Positions 4,051 through 5,660 of a stretch of DNA of 5,660 nucleotides are shown one piece after another. The translations under genes and the position numbers were made by a program. Below the pieces are notes generated by a model, which saw nothing but the letters and a program-made list of their open reading frames with translations, did no database searches and was not told the DNA's origin. The stretch comes from JBECKR01 sp040235415 (GTDB lineage Bacteria; Acidobacteriota; Polarisedimenticolia; Polarisedimenticolales; Polarisedimenticolaceae): the NCBI GenBank assembly GCA_040235415.1, contig JBECKR010000265.1, positions 1 to 5,660 of the forward strand. The letters run 5' to 3'. Positions within the stretch are counted from its first letter, which is position 1. Every line of letters begins with the position of its first letter.

Positions 4051-5660
4051 ATGACGGTGCTGTTGCGAGGGCTGGCGGCCGTGCTGCCGGCGATGCTGCT
4101 GGGAGCGTACGCCTATTGGCCCGCGCTCGCGTTCGTGCCCTGGATCGCGATCGTCCCGTGGGTGCTGCTGTACACCGACGACCGCCGGCCGCGCGTGTGG
4201 CTCGGGTGGTACGCGATCGGCGCGCTGCTGTCCTGGGTCCTGCAGCACACCGAGACGTTCCGCTACGGCTGGTACGTGCCGTTCGCGATGGGGGCGGTGC
4301 TCGCGTTCTGGTACCTCCCCTTCGCTCCGGCGTTGCGTTTCGTGCACCACCGTCTGCACCTGCCTCGGTCGATCAGCGTCGCGGTCGTGTGGGTCGCCGT
4401 CGAGTGGCTTCGCGCCCACCTGACGCTGTCGAGCTTCGACCTCTACGGCCTCGGCTACTCCCAGGCGCGGTTCCCGTGGTTCGTGCAGATCGTCGACGTC
4501 ACCGGCATCTACGGGATCTCGTTCATCATGGCGGCGTTCGCCGGGCTGGTGGCGGACGCCCTGTTCCTCCTCCGCGACGCGCGCGGATCGCTTCGGGCGG
4601 TGCTGCGCGCTCGCCGTGTGCGGATCGGATCCGCGGCGATCGCCGCCGCGGTGCTCCTCGCGAGCGTGTACGGCGTCGTTCGCCTGTCGACGATCGGGAC
4701 CCGGCCCGGGCCGCGCCTGGCGCTGATCCAACCGAACATCGCCCACACCGTGCGGAACCTCGTCGGGGTGCACCTGACCCAACTCTTGATGACCGAGCGC
4801 GCGGTTCCGCCCGCGGGGGCGGACCTCGTCGTCTGGCCGGAGAACGCGATCCTCGACAATATCCGGCGGGAAGGCGCCTACCTCGACGACCTCGCATGGC
4901 TCGCGAAGCAGAAGGACGCTTGGTTCCTCGTCGGCGCGCTCGGGAAGTCGCGGACGCACCCGGGCCGGACGACGAACGAAGCGTTCCTGATCGACACCGA
5001 AGGCCACATCCGCGGCGAGTACGCGAAGCAGCTGCTGTTCCCGTGGTCGGAGTACGTTCCGGGCGACCGCTTCTTCGAGCGCATCTCTCCGGGCCTGTCG
5101 CGGCTGCACCGCAACATCACCCGTATGGGCTGGGGCTTTCTGCCGAGCGGCGAGGCCGGCCACGACGTCGAGGTGTTCGACTTCCCGTGGCGCGGCGAGA
5201 CGGTCAAGCTCGCGGCCCTGATCTGCTTCGAGAACACCTTCCCTCCGTTCGCCGCCGAGGCCTCGCGCCGCGGCGCGAGACTGTTCGTGAACATCACGAG
5301 CGAGGGCGAGGTCGGCGGCCCGGTGCAGGAGCAGCTGCTCCGCATCGCCATGATCCGCGCCATCGAGAACCGCGCCTCCTACGTGCGCGTCGGGAACACC
5401 GGGATCTCGGGGGTCATCGACCCCCGCGGCCGGCTCGTCGCGATCTTGCGCGACGCGCGCGGCGCGACGATCGGAACCGCGGGCGTGCTCATCGACGCCG
5501 TCCCGCTCGCGACCTCGGGGCCGACGCTCTACTCCCGCAGCCACGACGCGTTCGTCAAGCTCGACCTCGCGGCGGCCGGGCTGCTCCTGGCGCTGGCCGC
5601 GTTCCGTCCGCGGCGGCGGCGCGGCGCGGCGCTCGTCGCGCTCGCCGCCCTGCTGGGGGG
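4051..5660 (+). CDS. lnt: Apolipoprotein N-acyltransferase-like protein, C-terminus outside the window
   Basis: Lnt adds the third acyl chain to the N-terminal cysteine of lipoproteins in the inner membrane. The frame is open for 536 codons to the edge. Residues 1-211 hold about six or seven hydrophobic segments (near 5-22, 24-41, 49-66, 76-98, 108-121, 146-174 and 192-211) with the family motif E-W-L-R (118-121) and L-G-Y-S-Q (134-138). A nitrilase/CN-hydrolase domain follows (about 222-490) with the triad E264 (VVWPEN), K326 (Y-A-K) and C392 (L-I-C-F-E), plus E334, eight residues after the lysine as in E. coli. The RAIENRAS...NTGISGVIDPRG block (436-460) is typical. A C-terminal membrane helix lies at about 503-518. 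Oddly, the usual N-D-x-W-F loop reads S-E-G-E-V (417-421), and the Trp after the Q-x-N-I motif is Asn236. The start has GGGAGGA at 4039-4045. The family is secure; the exact substrate is less so. Confidence 0.9.
   Translation, partial: MTVLLRGLAAVLPAMLLGAYAYWPALAFVPWIAIVPWVLLYTDDRRPRVWLGWYAIGALLSWVLQHTETFRYGWYVPFAMGAVLAFWYLPFAPALRFVHHRLHLPRSISVAVVWVAVEWLRAHLTLSSFDLYGLGYSQARFPWFVQIVDVTGIYGISFIMAAFAGLVADALFLLRDARGSLRAVLRARRVRIGSAAIAAAVLLASVYGVVRLSTIGTRPGPRLALIQPNIAHTVRNLVGVHLTQLLMTERAVPPAGADLVVWPENAILDNIRREGAYLDDLAWLAKQKDAWFLVGALGKSRTHPGRTTNEAFLIDTEGHIRGEYAKQLLFPWSEYVPGDRFFERISPGLSRLHRNITRMGWGFLPSGEAGHDVEVFDFPWRGETVKLAALICFENTFPPFAAEASRRGARLFVNITSEGEVGGPVQEQLLRIAMIRAIENRASYVRVGNTGISGVIDPRGRLVAILRDARGATIGTAGVLIDAVPLATSGPTLYSRSHDAFVKLDLAAAGLLLALAAFRPRRRRGAALVALAALLG

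Noticed and set aside
3850..5544. Long 564-codon open frame on the minus strand opposite the Lnt-like gene
   Set aside because: Its translation is a low-complexity string rich in R, D, E, H and P with no domain, as expected when a GC-rich gene is read antisense. The plus-strand frame has an unmistakable Lnt product.

Overview
The window is very GC-rich throughout, with a strong preference for G or C at third codon positions. It is densely packed with bacterial genes on both strands. An Lnt-type apolipoprotein N-acyltransferase points to an organism with an outer membrane and a lipoprotein maturation pathway. The high GC, an XRE-TPR regulator, and exported HEAT and beta-repeat proteins would fit a lineage such as Acidobacteriota or Myxococcota. 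That placement is a guess from style; no marker gene settles it. I see no tRNA, rRNA, CRISPR array or mobile element.

Layout. On the minus strand, an AraC-family regulator (1766 to 1011, GTG start) overlaps by 4 bases (ATGA) the start of an exported HEAT-repeat protein. That second gene runs off the left edge (1014 to 1). On the plus strand, facing away, an XRE-type helix-turn-helix protein with a TPR array (1988-3214) overlaps by 11 bases a gene for a secreted protein with three beta-rich repeats (3204-3935). The 221-base region between the two pairs holds back-to-back promoters. Each reads TTGACG, a 17-base spacer, then TACA(C/T)A. A perfect 16-base palindrome fills the spacer of the minus-strand promoter. 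After a 115-base gap with an extended -10 promoter and a stem-loop, an Lnt-like gene starts at 4051 and runs off the right edge.

How the genes may work together. The left part is two mirrored bicistrons, each a DNA-binding regulator translationally coupled to an exported repeat protein. They diverge from one control region with apparent operator structure. The inference is a small regulatory locus in which both regulators could act on the shared intergenic DNA and each governs an envelope or secreted partner. No ligand, DNA target or biochemical function is shown directly. The Lnt-like gene has its own apparent promoter and looks like a separate unit. Its acyltransferase catalytic residues are intact, but several residues around the active site that are usually conserved are replaced.
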